64,000 nt of DNA, taken from the NCBI GenBank assembly GCA_016647705.1, contig CM028328.1:52995647-53059646 (forward strand). The letters are read 5' to 3'. Under the pieces are notes generated by a model that saw only the letters and a program-made list of their open reading frames with translations, was not told where the DNA came from and ran no database searches. The position numbers and the translations under genes were made by a program. The stretch's first letter is position 1. Each line of letters opens with the position of its first letter. Positions 46,251 through 57,105 of the stretch are shown piece by piece. This DNA comes from Eucommia ulmoides. Its lineage: Eukaryota; Streptophyta; Magnoliopsida; Garryales; Eucommiaceae.

Positions 46251-47906
46251 AAACTAACATGCTTTCTTCAGCGGGTAGAATCACCCTCATAAAATCAGTT
46301 ATGTCTACCAAACCCTCTTATTCTATGCAAACTATTCCCATTCCCCTAAACATTGTGATAAAATTGACCAAATCAATTGGAACTTCCTATGGGGCGATAG
46401 CAATAATGGTAAAAAATACCACCTTATCAACTGGGAGAAAGTGTGCCAAAAATCTGAAAATGGGGGTTTGGAAATTAAATCTTCTAAACAGAGAAATAAA
46501 GCTTACCTTGCTAAATTGGGCTGGAAAATTTCTAATAATGATCAGAGCCTATGGGCTAGAATTATCAGAAATAAGTACAATGCTAAAAATAACCTCAACT
46601 CTTGGAGGCGTAAAAATGGTAGTTCTCACATTTGGAGAGGTATCTGGGCTACTAAGGACGTCCTTAAAGATAGTATTAAATGGAAAGTGGGTAATAGCCT
46701 AACCACCAATCTATGGATTGACTGGTGGTGTGCTGATAACCCCTTGGGCTGTCAAGATGTCCAAAACTTGTTTGATCTTAAGGTTGCAGATATTATTAAT
46801 GATGATGGTAACTGGTATCTTAACCCTATTTTACACCTCATTGGTGATGATACTGAGAGAAAAATTCTTAAAATGAAACCCTATTCTTTTGAGAATATGG
46901 ATAAACCCTTATGGCAACATGAGAACTCTTATATTTTCTCTATTAAATCGGCGTATATTCTTATAAATCCCTTGGATAGAGATAATATGGTGGGTAATAA
47001 TTGGGGTTGGATTTGTAAATTAAAATTCCTCAAAATCTTAAATACTTTTTTTGGACTTTATTTCATAATAGAATTGTCACTAACTCTTTTAGAGCCAGTA
47101 GAGGTAGCGACATTTCTAGTTTATGTTAAAAATGTGACATTGCTATTGAAAATGCCGAACATGTTCTTCAGTCCTGCTCTAAGGCTTTAGCAATCTGGGA
47201 TGCCTGGGGCTGTCCGGAATTCAGGTATAATTCGTCTTCCCTTGGATTTCTGGATTGGGTTAAAAATCACTTTAGAGGAAGTTTTCTAAACCCTAGATTT
47301 TATCCTTTTGTTGCTATCATTTGGGAAGTTTGGAAAGATAAGAACACTGAGGTTTCTAAACATAATTGTTTATCTCAGAGGGAAGTCCTCTCCAAGATAA
47401 ATAATTATACTAACGATCTCATTAAAACCTTTCTTGAACCAAACTTCCTAAATGAATCTAAGATTCTCTCTTTTTATTGGGATTTTCCCCTTGCAGGTTT
47501 CCTGAAACTTAACACTAATGGGAGTGCTAGATGCAACCCGGGAAGAGGAGGCATGGGAGGTCTTCTGAGAAATAATCTGGGGATTTGGAAAATGGGCTAC
47601 TATAGATGCTTAGAAAGCTGCACAACGTTGGAAGCGGAGTTAAAGAGCTTTGTTACAGGCATCAAACTAGCGGATAGCAGGCAGTATCCCCGCGTCATGG
47701 TGGAGACGGACTGGACATAAGTGGTTACCCTGGTTCAGAATCCTTGCCAGGAGAATCATAGGTTTAACGACTGGATTGAAGAATTCAAGCGGGTCCTTGT
47801 GATCAACAACCACACTCTCTATTTCGCTCCTAAAGAGACCAATCGTTGCGTTGATATTTTGGCCAAGAGAAATGCTAGGGAATATAGCACCCTCAGATCC
47901 TTGTGA
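46251..47906 (+). pseudogene. LINE ORF2 C-terminus: zf-RVT region and RNase H
   Basis: 46441-47190 carries the region after RT (GGLEIKSSKQRNKAYLAKLG, SLWARIIRNKYN, WRGIWATKDVLKDSIKW), followed by frameshifted zf-RVT sequence. The RNase H domain lies at about 47500-47906 (KLNTNGSARCNPGRGGMGG, TTLEAELKSF, VMVETDW, then NRCVDILAKRNARE). The usual D in the first catalytic position is N (LNTNGSA). Stops occur at 47718 and after 47903. Confidence 0.9.
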
Positions 47907-48052
47907 CTCCTATGACCGGTATCGAAGAAATCTTGTTCGAGGAAATAGATAAAATGGCCTTTGAGATATGCCTGGAGGATTGATTAGGGGTTTGTTTTTG
48001 TGTTTTGTCTATTTCTTTGTTTGTTTAATTTCATGCTTGACCAAAAAAAAAA

Positions 48053-48238
48053 CTTAATTTATTCTTTTTACCCTTTTTAACATATATGTTTGTTTAATCA
48101 AGAGAATATACGAGTTTTTAAAGATAACATAAGATCAAAGTGCGAGGGATAAAAAGAAATTACCCCACTCAAACAATACATTAATAGACTAAAACAACCC
48201 TTAAAATATGGTTTTTTGCCACTGATACCCCTTCTATA
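48053..48238. other. Short AT-rich spacer between LINE and hAT element
   Basis: It starts with the second copy of TTAATTTAT (LINE target duplication) and ends with CTTCTATA (48231-48238), the left target duplication of the next element. No gene is present. Confidence 0.6.
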
Positions 48239-48720
48239 TAGGGGTGGGCCCATATCTAACTTGCTAAGGCCGACCCTATTTTTTTAAGGCTTGAGTTTTG
48301 ATTTTTAGACCTGATCAAATTTAAGGCCGGACTTGGGCAAGACCAAATTTTTTTAGGGCTAGGCTGAGGACTATTAATTTAAAAAAAAAAATTATATATA
48401 TATGTGGACATCAAGTAAACCTAAATCTAGTAGGTTTGACAATGTTGGCTTGGTGGGTTTGACAATATTAGTTTAGTTTGATTTCATGTAAATATGAAAA
48501 TCAATATTAGTTTGGTTTGGTTTGGTTTGATTTGATTTTATATTTTAGTTTTTATTTTTTAAATTATATATATAGGTCAGGCTTAGGCTTGATTTTTTTT
48601 TTGGTAGGGTTGGACTTGGGCATGAAAGTAGGGCCCGATCATAGAACCGAGTCGGGCTGGACTAGGGCCTAGTGTTTTTTTGTAATACCTTAACTAAAGT
48701 CCAGTTCATGACCACCCCTA
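48239..48720. mobile_element. Non-autonomous hAT element, TSD CTTCTATA
   Basis: The ends TAGGGGTGG and CCACCCCTA are perfect inverted repeats, and the 8-bp duplication CTTCTATA flanks both sides (48231-48238, 48721-48728). Both features are hallmarks of hAT transposons. The 482-bp interior has repeated GGTTTGGTTTGGTTTGA and TTAGGCTTGA stretches and no transposase. Confidence 0.93.
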
Positions 48721-48756
48721 CTTCTATATAGAGAGGGGAGGGGGGGGGGGTAAATT

Positions 48757-49215
48757 GACTTTGAATCTTTATTTTTTTTTATTATCACTTTTTTCCTCTC
48801 TAATTAAAAAAGTTACATTTTACCTATTTTTACTTTAAACAAAGTGACACACTATTTTTTTCGTTTAATTTAATAAAATAGGCCTAAAAAGTGATGAAAT
48901 TAATTTTTTTTTTATCAATTGTTTGGATGAAATAAGAGAAATTGCACCTTTATTTTAATTTTAATTTATTTTTTAAATATTTATGATAAAAAATAAATTA
49001 AAATTAAAATAAAGAGGTAATTTCGTCTATTTTATTCAAAATTGGATGAAAAAATTATTTTCATCTATTTTTAAGTTTATTCCGTTAATTTAAGTAAAAA
49101 AAATTAATTTATCACTTTATTCAAAAAAGTAAAGTAGGTAAAGTGTATCTTTTTTAAGTGAGGGAATAAAATGGTAATTAGATAAAGTAGAGTGGAGTAA
49201 AAGGCAATTTATCTT
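48757..49215. repeat. Foldback MITE
   Basis: The left arm (AAATTGACTTTGAATCTTTA ... AAAAAGTTACATTTTACCTA) is the inverted complement of the right arm (TAGGTAAAGTGTATCTTTTT ... GGAGTAAAAGGCAATTTATC). Elements with similar ends (TTTCACCCCCTTCAACTTAA) occur near 16060 and in transporter intron 3. No coding content. Confidence 0.7.
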
Positions 49216-49467
49216 TCTTTCTTTCCCTTTTTTTTTTTTTGGAGACCGAAATCCTCTAATCTTAACGAATATCACCTAAATCCTTTGACCGAAGAAAATA
49301 GTGTTCAATTAACTTTCTACCCTTACCTTTCTGATTTATTTAGTACATAAAATGAAAAACAAAATGCATTGAGTATGTAATTCCTATACTACCCCTCTTA
49401 CATTAATGTTTTTTTTTTTTTAATTTATTTACTCCCCTAAATTCTCATACAATACGAATTAGAGAGA

Positions 49468-49511
<44 letters not shown>

Positions 49512-49532
49512 CACCACTACCATTCATAGTAT
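49216..49532. other. AT-rich spacer ending in a (TA)n tract
   Basis: It contains T-runs and a long (TA)n tract at about 49470-49510. It ends with TTCATAGTAT (49523-49532), the left target duplication of the MULE. I see no gene. Confidence 0.6.
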
Positions 49533-50667
49533 GAGTTTATACTATTTACCTCCCCTGTCGTTTTACACTAAACCAAATACATCCCTTCTCTTTTTACAAA
49601 TACTAGAGACCTCCTATTGACCAACTTTTTTGTGTTAAAAAACATAAATAACCTTACTTCAATTTGAAAAATATTATGTTTTATTTTTTTAAAAATTCAT
49701 TAATACCCCATTATTTTTAAAATGATATTTTTACCCTTAATTTTTTTAAATAATTATATTTACCTTCCAGCGCCGCCACCACCACCACCCACCGCCGCCA
49801 CCCACAACCCAATGCCACTGCTACTTTCCACCTTCACCACCCACCTCCACCATCACTTAGTCATTTTATTTCAACTAATTCATAAGGATCTATTTAAAAA
49901 TCATTCAAAATTTAAGGGTAAAAAGTGTAGTTTTGTTTTTCTTGTTCATTTTATTGTTGCAGAGATCTATCTTCTCTCTTTTTCTCTTACTCTCTGCAAT
50001 CTCTCTAACTCTGCAAACTCCCCCTCCATTTTCTTCGTCTATCTTGTCGGTCAATGCCACCACCAACCTCGCCACCAGTCCTGCCACACTAGGCAACGGC
50101 CGTCTATGCAAGACAAGAATTTGGCCTCAACCCACCCTTCAAAATCATACTGGCGGTAACTTGTGACCCATGATTCGCCAACCGGAGCACAACCGTCCGA
50201 TCATGACAACGACTGCACCAGAAGAACCCAAAAGCTTATTCCAATTCCAATTTGAGATAAAATCCATAGTAAAATCCATAGCAATTTTAAACCCAGAAAC
50301 TAATTGCAATTGTTATTTTTTAGGACAAACTTTAGAATTTTTTAGGGCAATGTAGATTTTTTTTTTCATTTTTTCATTATCGTCTCTCTTCCCTCTCTGT
50401 TTTTCTTTATTATAACTTACTTGAAGAAATGTGTATCTTCGTTTACGGCCCTGTGACACTGCCATGGCCACTGTGACCCTTCTCTCCCTCTGAAACCATA
50501 TCCCCCACAAATACATACTCTCTTTCTATAATTCCCACCCACACACAGTAGTACTGTCGCCTCAACCCACCCTTTGAAATCGCCTCAACCCAGTTTCTCT
50601 CCCCCCACCCTACACATTTCTCTCTTTATCTTCTGGGTATGTACTTTCTATTTTCATAAACCCGCAT

Positions 50668-52639
50668 GTGATGCCCCGTCCCGGTTTCTCAGGGACGAGA
50701 CTAAGGTTTCTCCTATAGAGAAAATCCTAAGTCTAAAAGCAACTATCCGACTAGTCAACTTCTTTGACACTACAAAATTCGGTAAGTTTTTATAAATCAT
50801 AGTGATAATTTTAATTGCCGATTTTATGACCGGAATGCATTTCATATAATAATCACCATTTAAATATCACCAATTAATCCAACGTTGCATTTCGAGTTAA
50901 TCCGTGGATTTGTTCAAATTAGAAGAATATTTCCCATTTAAAATCCAGTAGGAACTAGTACTTTCTAATTCATAATTTAAACATCCAATTGCCAGTTATA
51001 ATTGAAGTCCCAATTTTCCAATATAAAAATCAAACCAATTATATTAACAATATATATTATTATATTCAAATTGGAAATAAACATTTTACAATTACTATAG
51101 TATTTATAATTACCGTTTCCTCCAATTATAATAATAAATAATTTCATTACAAATTATTTACAACACGAAATTCAAATAGAATATTTATCTCTTCTCTTGC
51201 ATTTCTCCCAACCGATCCTGCAATCCAAACACTGTGGGGTTGTGAGCCAACGCTCAGTAGAACTCCAACTCCTTTAATACGTGCATTTAATTTCTATAAC
51301 ACAAACCACGTAAGCATGCTCATCACATAAATTCCGCATGGTCCCAATTTAACACAAAAACCACGTAAACATGCTCATCACGTAAATTCCACATCGTCCC
51401 ACATATTTCAAATAATTTCAACAGGTAAAATTCCACATAATATGACAATTAAATGCATATATGAAAAGAGTCAAGAATTCTACCTTTTCCGGATTTTCCA
51501 CCGGTCTGCGAGATAAGTTTTAAGTTTTATTAGGGTAGTTCGTGTAATTTCTCTTTTTTTCCCTTTTCTTCTTTCTTCTTCATTTTCTGCTTCTGTTTAC
51601 GTCGCTGGTTCAGCCGAAATCTCACTCTCTCTCCTCCCAACTCCGGCGATCTCCCTTGCCACCACCTGGACGTCCAACACACACACCCGCAACTGCCCAC
51701 ACCATCGACGACGCTAAACACACCCACACACTCACGATCACCTCCTCCACTGCCGGACCAACCTCACGCCACCACCACCGAACCGACCGAACCACCACCT
51801 TCAGTCACCGCTCCGAATACACACACACACCACACAAAACACTGACCACTGGACAACTGATCGACACTCCCACACACTCAACAGATGTAAAACACACATA
51901 CACCCACTACTCTCTCTCTCTAACTTACCACCGGCAAACTCCGACACCACCTCCCCTTCAACCACAACGGCGGACAAACACGTACACCTATACTCCGATC
52001 ACCTGCGCACAACGAAACACACACACAAATGACACCTGCACACACTCCGAACCAGACACACACACTCTATCACCGTCGCCACCGGACGAATGGCGATCTC
52101 ACACCCACCGGAGCTAACCGTCCTCTCTCTAAATTCAACGACGCCACACGCCCCATAGACGACCGCAACAATCACCGATCAACGACGCCACACGCCCGGT
52201 CGACGACCGCAACGATCACCGATCACCGACCCTCACCGGCGAACCCACCTCCCATTCTCTCTATTCTTTTCTTTCTCGCATCGGTTTTTCTTCCTCTTTC
52301 CCGAGGAGTATGGATGTGTATGAATATATGTACGTATACATATGTATATATGTGTATATGTGTGCGTGATCCAACAACCGATCAAATGGCCATGCCATTC
52401 TTCCTTTCACCAACTCTCCTCTTTCTCTCTATATATAAAATATATATTTTGCACTTACCTCCCCACCAATTAGGTTAGGATAGTAATTAAACCCAATTCT
52501 AATTTTAAATGTTGTGAAAATTACAATTCAACCCCTAATATTTTGAATCACACAATTAATATCGCAATTCATCCCGATATTTTTGAAATATTATAAAATG
52601 CGACTAAAATTGTTCGTATATAAAAATCGGGGTTTTACA
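50668..52639 (-). mobile_element. Solo LTR inside the MULE, TSD CGCAT
   Basis: On the minus strand it starts TGTAAAACCCCGATTTTTAT and ends GGGACGGGGCATCAC, about 1972 bp. CGCAT occurs on both sides (50663-50667 and 52640-52644), with one base of ambiguity at the left end. Composition (GU-rich sense strand, CA-rich here) and ends match the Ty3/gypsy LTR family of this window. A two-copy repeat of about 54 bp lies near 51300-51402. Confidence 0.83.
51300..51402 (-). repeat. Two-copy tandem repeat in the solo LTR
   Basis: ACACAAACCACGTAAGCATG plus CTCATCACATAAATTCC is followed by a second copy, ACACAAAAACCACGTAAACA plus TGCTCATCACGTAAATTCC. The unit is about 54 bp and unrelated to the repeats in the other LTRs. 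Confidence 0.75.
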
Positions 52640-52810
52640 CGCATCTCCTCTTTTTTGCCACTGTCGTCCCTTTTTGCCGTCGCCACCAAGTGCGAACATC
52701 AACCGCCGTTGAAATTCGCTGGAGATGGAGTAGGGGTGGGGTGGGGTGAAGAACAAAAGAAGATGAAATTGAAAAATACACAAGAGCCATTTAAGTTTTT
52801 GAATATATAT

Positions 52811-52850
52811 TTTTTTAAATAGGGATATTAGTGTAAAATATAAAAGATGA

Positions 52851-52884
<34 letters not shown>

Positions 52885-53406
52885 AAGGGTATTTATGTAT
52901 TTTATTTTTAAATTATTTAATATTTTTAAATAGTTAAGGGTAGAATTATCATTATAATAAAAAAATTATTAATTTTTAATCAATAAGGGAGGTAAGTGGT
53001 GTTTGACCAGAATGATAAAGGAAATGACTAATATTTGCAAAAAGACAGAGGATGAATCTGGTTTAGTGTAAAATGACAAAGGAGGTAAATTGTATAAACT
53101 CTTCATAGTATTCACCCCTTATTCAAGCCTAACAATGTCAGCCTTCACCACCGCCATCTCCGCTACCGTCCTTATCATTTTTAGCCTCCATCTCCACCAA
53201 CATCTTAAACCACTATAAACATTTTCAGAACATAACCACGTCATCAGGGAGAGAGAGAGAGAAAAAAAAATAAAAAAAAATATTGGGTCGGAGAGCGAAG
53301 AAAAAAAGGAAAGAAAAAGATTAATGAATAGAGAATGTGTTGTGTTTTACACATTGGATATGGGTTAATAAGTAATTTTATGAATAGGAGTTAGATAAAA
53401 AAGACA
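52811..53406 (+). repeat. Direct repeat R1 flanking the Pack-MULE-like element
   Basis: About 600 bp, repeated at 56312-56917 in the same orientation. It starts TTTTTTAAATAGGGATATTA and includes a (TA)n tract, the right terminus of the MULE, TTCACCCCTTATTCAAGCCT and CATCTTAAACCACTATAAAC. It ends exactly where the Pack-MULE-like element starts. Confidence 0.85.
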
Positions 53407-54234
53407 TAATTACACTTTACCCCTGTGATTAGGCCTATTTGCACTTTACCCCCTATGGTTCAAACGTCGCCAGTTACCTTCCTGTGGTTTGTGGACTTAA
53501 GTGCAACTCTTACTTCGTTAACGGAAATCATAGAATGTCGATTTTACCCTTCTATATATTTTAACATTTAGATATTTCTTCCTCAATGAGAACCCTACCC
53601 ACTTCTCATCCGACACTCTCTCAGCCTCACCATCGCTCCTCACCGACGTTCCCCACTTTCTCACCGTTATTCTCGCAGATCTGAGAACCATCATTCACGC
53701 AGATTTGAGAACCATAGGTAATTCACCTCACAATACTTCCAAATCTGAGAACGATAACCCTAGATCGTTATCCGATTATTCGATTTTGCTCATTTTTTTT
53801 GTTCATTTCCCATATTTCGCGTTCATTTTGATCTCATATTCTTCGATTTATTTTGCAGTTTATGCCAGATCTGAGAACAATAACAGGGTTTTGGAAGAAT
53901 CGTGCAATATCTGTTCGATTATTGAAGAGTGTTGGAAGAAATCAACGATTTGTAGCTAGGGTTTCACTATTGAAGGTAAAAAAATTGTATTTCCTTCATG
54001 TTAATTGATATTCTGAGTTTTGACATTTTGAAAATGAAGGTTTTCATGTTCCAAAAATAAGGGTTTGCATGTTTCGAACTGGAATGACTTTCAAAATTTA
54101 GGGTTTTCATGTTTCTCGTTTTCATCTTCTGAACTGGAACAACTTATGTCTTCATCTTGAACCCAAGCAAAACAAATCCAAGTTTTTTAGATTTAAATTA
54201 CAAGAGAATAAAAGGGAAATTGAGGTAGCAATTA

Positions 54235-54868
54235 ATGGGTTTATCCAAGACGGTGAGGAAATTGGAAGTCGTCTCTCCAGTTCCGGCAGATATAGACATT
54301 GCAAACACTGTTGAACCTTTTCATATCTCTGAGATTGCCCAAGAATTCAATCTCAGTCCCAATCACTATGATCTCTATGGAAAATACAAGGCCAAGGTAC
54401 GTATTTACTATATTTCCCCTGTAGTTGTTATTTTTGAGTGTATGCTGAATGATTAAGATATATGACAACTTGGTTTTGGCAATTTTGAATTTTAAGTTGG
54501 TTGATCGACGAATTTCATATGTTATTTGCTTGTTTGGATTGATTTCTGAGATTGGTTTTTGAATCCAAAATGTAAAATTAATTTTGGGATCCCTAATTCT
54601 CTTTAGGAAATGCAGTCCAAACGGGGCACTGTGAAGTGAGGGTTGGGTTGGATTTGAAAATTGTATTTGTTTGCAGGTGTTGTTATCTATGATTGACGAG
54701 CTTCAAGGGAGTGGAGATGGGTATTATGTGGTGGTTGGAGGGATTACTCCAATACCTCTGGGAGAAGGTAAGTCCAATATAACTGTTGGTCTCTGTCAAG
54801 CCCTTGGTGTTTTTCTTGATAAAAGGGTTTATCTCTGCCTTACAATTACTCTCCATCTCTCACCATAA
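54235..54868 (+). pseudogene. THFS: Captured 5' part of formate-tetrahydrofolate ligase
   Basis: Two exon-like blocks, 54235-54396 and 54677 to about 54832, are separated by a 280-bp intron (AAG|GTACGT ... TTGCAG|GTG). They encode the enzyme's N-terminus: KLEVVSPVPADIDIAN, HYDLYGKYKAK, GYYVVVGGITPIPLGEGKSN and TVGLCQALGVFLDK. The parent enzyme makes 10-formyl-THF from formate, ATP and THF in one-carbon metabolism and has about 635 residues. Only about 105 remain before the sequence diverges and stops at 54866-54868. The ATP-binding loop reads GEGKSN instead of the usual GEGKST. Retained introns exclude a retrocopy. The fragment could be transcribed but cannot encode the enzyme. Confidence 0.93.
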
Positions 54869-55084
54869 TCATTTTTTTTTTCCTTTTGGAGAATATTTGA
54901 GTTCATATCAAATTTGAGGGCAAAGCTTGGGTTGCAAGCAGAACCAATTTTACTACAACATTGGGGATAGGAAACGGAGGAGAAGATGAAGCACAAGGGA
55001 GGAAGAAAAAGAGGAAGGCAACCAATCCATCGGGTAAGTTTTTGGTGCAACAAATTACTTTTTTTTTTTTGGACTGAAAACATA

Positions 55085-55500
55085 CTATTTGAACACAATT
55101 TTGGACAACGTTTGGTGTATTGTTGTTTGGACAGAATTGGTGTATTGTTGCCATTATTGTGTTGAGTGTTACTGTTGCAGGTTTGGACAACTAGATTTTT
55201 GGACAACGTTCTTCGGACAGTGTTTTGTGGACAACCTTTTTTGGACTGTGTGGACTCTTTTTTGGACAGCTAGAAGAATATTGGACAATGTTAGGTGAAT
55301 ATTGGACAACATTTTTTGGATAGTGTTTGGGCATTTTTTGGATAGTGTGGACAATTATTTTTGGACATCTAGAATTGGTGTATTGTAGCTTACTGTTGCA
55401 GGTTTGGATAGGTAGAAATGTTGCAAGTTTGTATTGGTTTTTTTTTTTTGGATAGCTGGTGTGTTTGGACAGTGTTTGGATAACTATTTTCAAATATTTT
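55085..55500 (+). repeat. TTTGGACA-rich degenerate repeat in the Pack-MULE
   Basis: TTGGACAACG, TTGGACAGTG, TTTTTGGACAGCTAG, ATTGGACAAC and similar variants recur more than fifteen times. Larger repeats such as GAATTGGTGTATTGT and TTACTGTTGCAGGTTTGGA occur two or three times. No protein is encoded. Confidence 0.7.
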
Positions 55501-56311
55501 GATGGAAAATTATGTAACACAATTGGTACATTATGATTTCTTTATGGTTTAAATGTACTTATGGATGATGGGTTAACAAACAAAAGATGGATCATTCAAA
55601 TTTTAGTACTTCAAAGATTACATATTCATACATTCATTTCATTGCCATAAATATAGCTAAAATTGCAACATTAAACACACAAAACACAATTTTTTGAAAA
55701 ATGACATGATTTGCTTTAATGATTTAAATCTTCACTTCTAATTTTTCCAATCGTTTTTTGAGAAGAAAATAATCTTCATCACGCCTATCCTCGTTAATTT
55801 CCTTTTTTCCTTCGAACGGAACTTCTTCTTCATATCAACCCAAAAATGAGTTGCATCATTTGTTGCTATATCCATAGCACTATTTTCCTTTTGAAGGCCT
55901 TTCACTTTGAACGACTTTCAAGTCGGCTATTCGACCACATTTGCATTTTTTTTTTCGAAATTACCACCATAAACACTTGAAGAAGACATGAAAATAAAAA
56001 TATGAATTGTGGATGAAAATCAAATAAGTGAGAAGTGTTGGTGCAAAAAATGAGTGAGAAATCTTGCACTTATATAGAGAAATGTGGGGATAAATTCGAA
56101 ACAAAGAAAAAGGATTTTGGAGGAAAAAAACGCAGAAAATAGGCCCAACCACATTCTTGGCGTGTGGGGCTCAATTCTGTCAACTTTGACAGAAACTATT
56201 AGTTTTGCACTTAGGTCCAAGACCACAGGGGGCGTAAGTGGCGACGTTTGAATTACAGGAGGTTAAGTGCAAATGAGCCTAACCACAAGGGAGTAAAGTG
56301 TAATTAACCCA

Positions 56312-56917
56312 TTTTTTTAAATAGGGATATTAGTGTAAAATATAAAAGATGAATATATATATATATATATATAATTAAAAGGGTATTTATGTATTTTATT
56401 TTTAAATTATTTAATATTTTTAAATAGTTGAAGGGTAGAATTGTCATTATAATAAAAAATTTATTAATTTTTAATCAATAAGTGAGGTAAGTTGTGTTTG
56501 ACCAGAATGATAAGAGAGTTGGCTAGTATTTACAAAAAGATAGAGGATGTATTTGGTTTAATGTAAAATGACAAGGGAGATAAATGGTATAAACCCTTCA
56601 TAGTATTCACCCCTTATTCAAGCCTAACAATGTCACCCCTTATGAAGGCTGACATTGTTAGGTTTGAATAAGGGGTGAATACTATGAAGGGTTTATACCA
56701 TTTCCACCAGCATCTTAAACCACTATAAACATTTTCGGAACATAACCACATCGTCAGGGAGAGAGAGAGAGAAAATTAAAATAAAATATTGGATCGGAGA
56801 GCGAAGAAAAAAAGGAAAAAAAAAGATTAAATAATAAAGAACGTGTTGTGTTACACGTTGAATATGGGTTAATAAGTAATTTTATGAATAGGCGTTAGAT
56901 AAAAAAGGACATAATTA
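56312..56917 (+). repeat. Direct repeat R2 flanking the Pack-MULE-like element
   Basis: Second copy of R1, from TTTTTTTAAATAGGGATATT to AAAAAAGGACATAATTA. It differs from R1 by point changes and by replacement of the middle (after AACAATGTCA) with an inverted copy of its own preceding sequence. Confidence 0.85.
56585..56700. repeat. Near-perfect 51-bp inverted repeat (hairpin)
   Basis: The left arm 56585-56635 (TGGTATAAACCCTTCATAGT ... CTAACAATGTCA) and right arm 56650-56700 are complementary with one mismatch around a 14-nt loop. R1 has only the left arm, so the right arm was added by local inverted duplication. Confidence 0.92.
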
Positions 56918-57105
56918 AAATTTAATGAATTGCATCAAGAACTCAACTCTGATTCAGGAGGTAATGCATTACAATTAGAAAAAATAAGGGGTGTCTGTGA
57001 TATTAGATAAAATATTAGGGATTCTAGTGATTTTCATCTTAAATAGAGGGAGGTAAAGTGTCGAAATTCCTTAATATTATTATTCGGACTTTCCATAAAA
57101 TAAAG

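Larger units (their letters stand above)
22650..48052 (+). mobile_element. L1-type LINE split into five pieces by four LTR insertions
   Basis: The LINE pieces are 22650-23547, 24343-25812, 38329-38427, 40339 to about 41002, and 44826-48052, about 6.4 kb in total, which fits plant L1 elements. In order they carry the ORF1 N-terminus, DUF4283 domain, CCHC knuckle, apurinic-type endonuclease, reverse transcriptase, zf-RVT region, RNase H domain and an A10 tail at 48043-48052. The 9-bp TTAATTTAT occurs just before (22641-22649) and just after (48054-48062), a likely target duplication, though in AT-rich DNA. In-frame stops and frameshifts throughout show that it is dead. Confidence 0.9.
49533..53101. 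mobile_element. MULE-type element, TSD TTCATAGTAT
   Basis: The long terminal inverted repeats pair 49533-49760 (GAGTTTATACTATTTACCTC and CATTTTTACCCTTAA) with about 52880-53101 (complement ends GTATAAACTC). The 10-bp duplication TTCATAGTAT is perfect (49523-49532, 53102-53111). Long TIRs and a 9-11-bp duplication are Mutator-like features. No transposase is seen. The interior holds a solo LTR (50668-52639). The proline/histidine-rich open frame at 49722-50159 is low-complexity and not a convincing gene. Confidence 0.88.
53407..56306 (+). mobile_element. Pack-MULE-like element carrying a formate-THF ligase fragment
   Basis: The terminal inverted repeats of about 130 bp pair 53407-53540 (TAATTACACTTTACCCCTGT ... 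TTTGCACTTTACC, CAAACGTCGCCAGTTAC) with 56170-56306 (complement). The element carries exon-intron structured gene DNA (54235-54868) and no transposase. TAATTA stands at both ends and may belong to the TIR or be a duplication. A standard 9-bp target duplication is not evident. Long TIRs plus a gene fragment with introns fit Pack-MULE capture at DNA level. Confidence 0.82.

Noticed and set aside
49722-50159. Proline/histidine-rich open frame of 145 codons
   Set aside because: It overlaps the MULE terminal inverted repeat and low-complexity CCACC repeats and lacks any domain or conserved start context.
51656-52478. Two overlapping THTH-rich open frames
   Set aside because: They are CA-rich LTR sequence on the strand antisense to the solo LTR.
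55715-56010. Possible GRF-zinc-finger-like frame on the minus strand (MSSSSVYGGNFEKK)
   Set aside because: Cysteine spacing is not visible and stops interrupt it; resemblance rests on a few N-terminal residues.
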